From Bacteroidales bacterium (GTDB taxonomy: Bacteria; Bacteroidota; Bacteroidia; Bacteroidales; VadinHA17), in assembly GCA_013314865.1 (NCBI GenBank), contig JABUEV010000131.1, forward strand, positions 1 to 6,879: a stretch of 6,879 nt of DNA, given 5' to 3'. The notes under the pieces were generated by a model. The model did no database searches and had not been told where the DNA came from. It was given only the letters and a program-made list of their open reading frames with translations. Shown here one piece after another: positions 6,579-6,879 of the stretch. A program made the translations under genes and the position numbers. How positions within the stretch are numbered: position 1 is the stretch's first letter; each line of letters starts with the position of its first letter.

Positions 6579-6879
6579 TCACTCAATATTTTTCTTTTCA
6601 ACTTTCCAGTTCGGATCTTTTGAAAGACCGCAAGGATTACCTGTGAACATCTTCCCGGCTTCCTTATTGCTTTTAAGCTGCCACTTGAACCAGGCTGTTG
6701 CAACCTTTGCAAATTCACCTCCATGAGGCTGACTGTATGTTCCTCCGTGCCCTACGTCCATGTTGGCAACGAAAACCGGAACATGGTTGATACGCCTGAA
6801 ATCATCCATCCCGTTCTCATAGGCGATATCCTTTTCTCCTCCCAGAAGATAAAGTGTTGGCGCATGCAGTTTTAGAAGA
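6579..6879 (-). CDS. Alpha/beta hydrolase, C-terminal part (continues beyond the right edge)
   Basis: The last 99 codons and a TGA stop are visible; the frame stays open to the window's right end, so the start and most of the protein are missing. Reading from the edge, the sequence gives LLKLHAPTLYLLGGEKDIAY, then DDFRRI, VPVFVA, NMDVGHGGTY and a tail ending WKVEKKNIE. The 'PTLYLLGGEKDIAY' strand-loop with its Asp, and the His in GHGGTY, fit the acid and histidine of an alpha/beta-hydrolase triad; the serine would lie outside the window. An internal ATG at 6807-6809 is not the start, because conserved-looking sequence continues upstream of it. It is convergent with the esterase and shares its terminator. 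The substrate cannot be inferred from this fragment. An esterase or other exported hydrolase is plausible given the neighbours. Confidence 0.8.
   Translation of the reverse strand, partial: LLKLHAPTLYLLGGEKDIAYENGMDDFRRINHVPVFVANMDVGHGGTYSQPHGGEFAKVATAWFKWQLKSNKEAGKMFTGNPCGLSKDPNWKVEKKNIE

Overview
The window looks like a short polysaccharide-degradation locus from a Bacteroidota (Bacteroidetes) chromosome. Three things point that way. The exported hydrolases are of types common in plant-fibre degraders of that phylum. A promoter candidate fits the Bacteroidota -33/-7 pattern (TTTG, 20-nt spacer, TAnnTTT-type box). Shine-Dalgarno sequences are weak or absent before the genes. No finer taxonomic placement can be made from the sequence alone.

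Layout. (1) 40-1035, minus: an exported, probably lipid-anchored metallo-beta-lactamase-fold protein with a complete B3-like set of metal ligands and a GTG start. (2) 1036-1463: a 428-bp divergent intergenic region with a promoter candidate (1329-1360) and a perfect 7-bp dyad (1374-1394) ahead of the next gene. (3) 1464-5276, plus: a 1270-residue exported multidomain GH3 glycosidase of the beta-xylosidase-like type. A CBM6-like module is inserted inside its C-terminal catalytic-side domain. A long tail follows: FnIII-like, BIG2, a cadherin/Ig-like module, and a concanavalin-like domain of the kind usually found at the C-terminus of GH43 xylosidases. (4) 5305-6492, plus, 28 bp downstream and so probably co-transcribed: a 395-residue exported CE1-type esterase with an N-terminal CBM48/E-set-like domain. 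(5) 6532-6571: a perfect 16-bp inverted repeat with flanking A- and T-rich runs, serving as a terminator between convergent genes. (6) 6579 to the right edge, minus: the C-terminal 99 residues of an alpha/beta hydrolase whose nucleophile region lies outside the window.

How they may work together (inference). The GH3 enzyme would remove beta-linked xylose (or similar) units from the non-reducing ends of oligosaccharides. The CE1 esterase would remove acyl decorations (acetyl or feruloyl) that block it. The binding modules would hold the enzyme on the substrate. This fits debranching of substituted xylan or a related hemicellulose. No SusC/SusD pair, sensor or transporter is present in the window. 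The metallo-beta-lactamase-fold gene is divergently transcribed and its link to the sugar genes is unproven. The window shows no RNA genes, CRISPR arrays, insertion sequences or phage genes. The most unusual item is the domain architecture of the GH3 protein.
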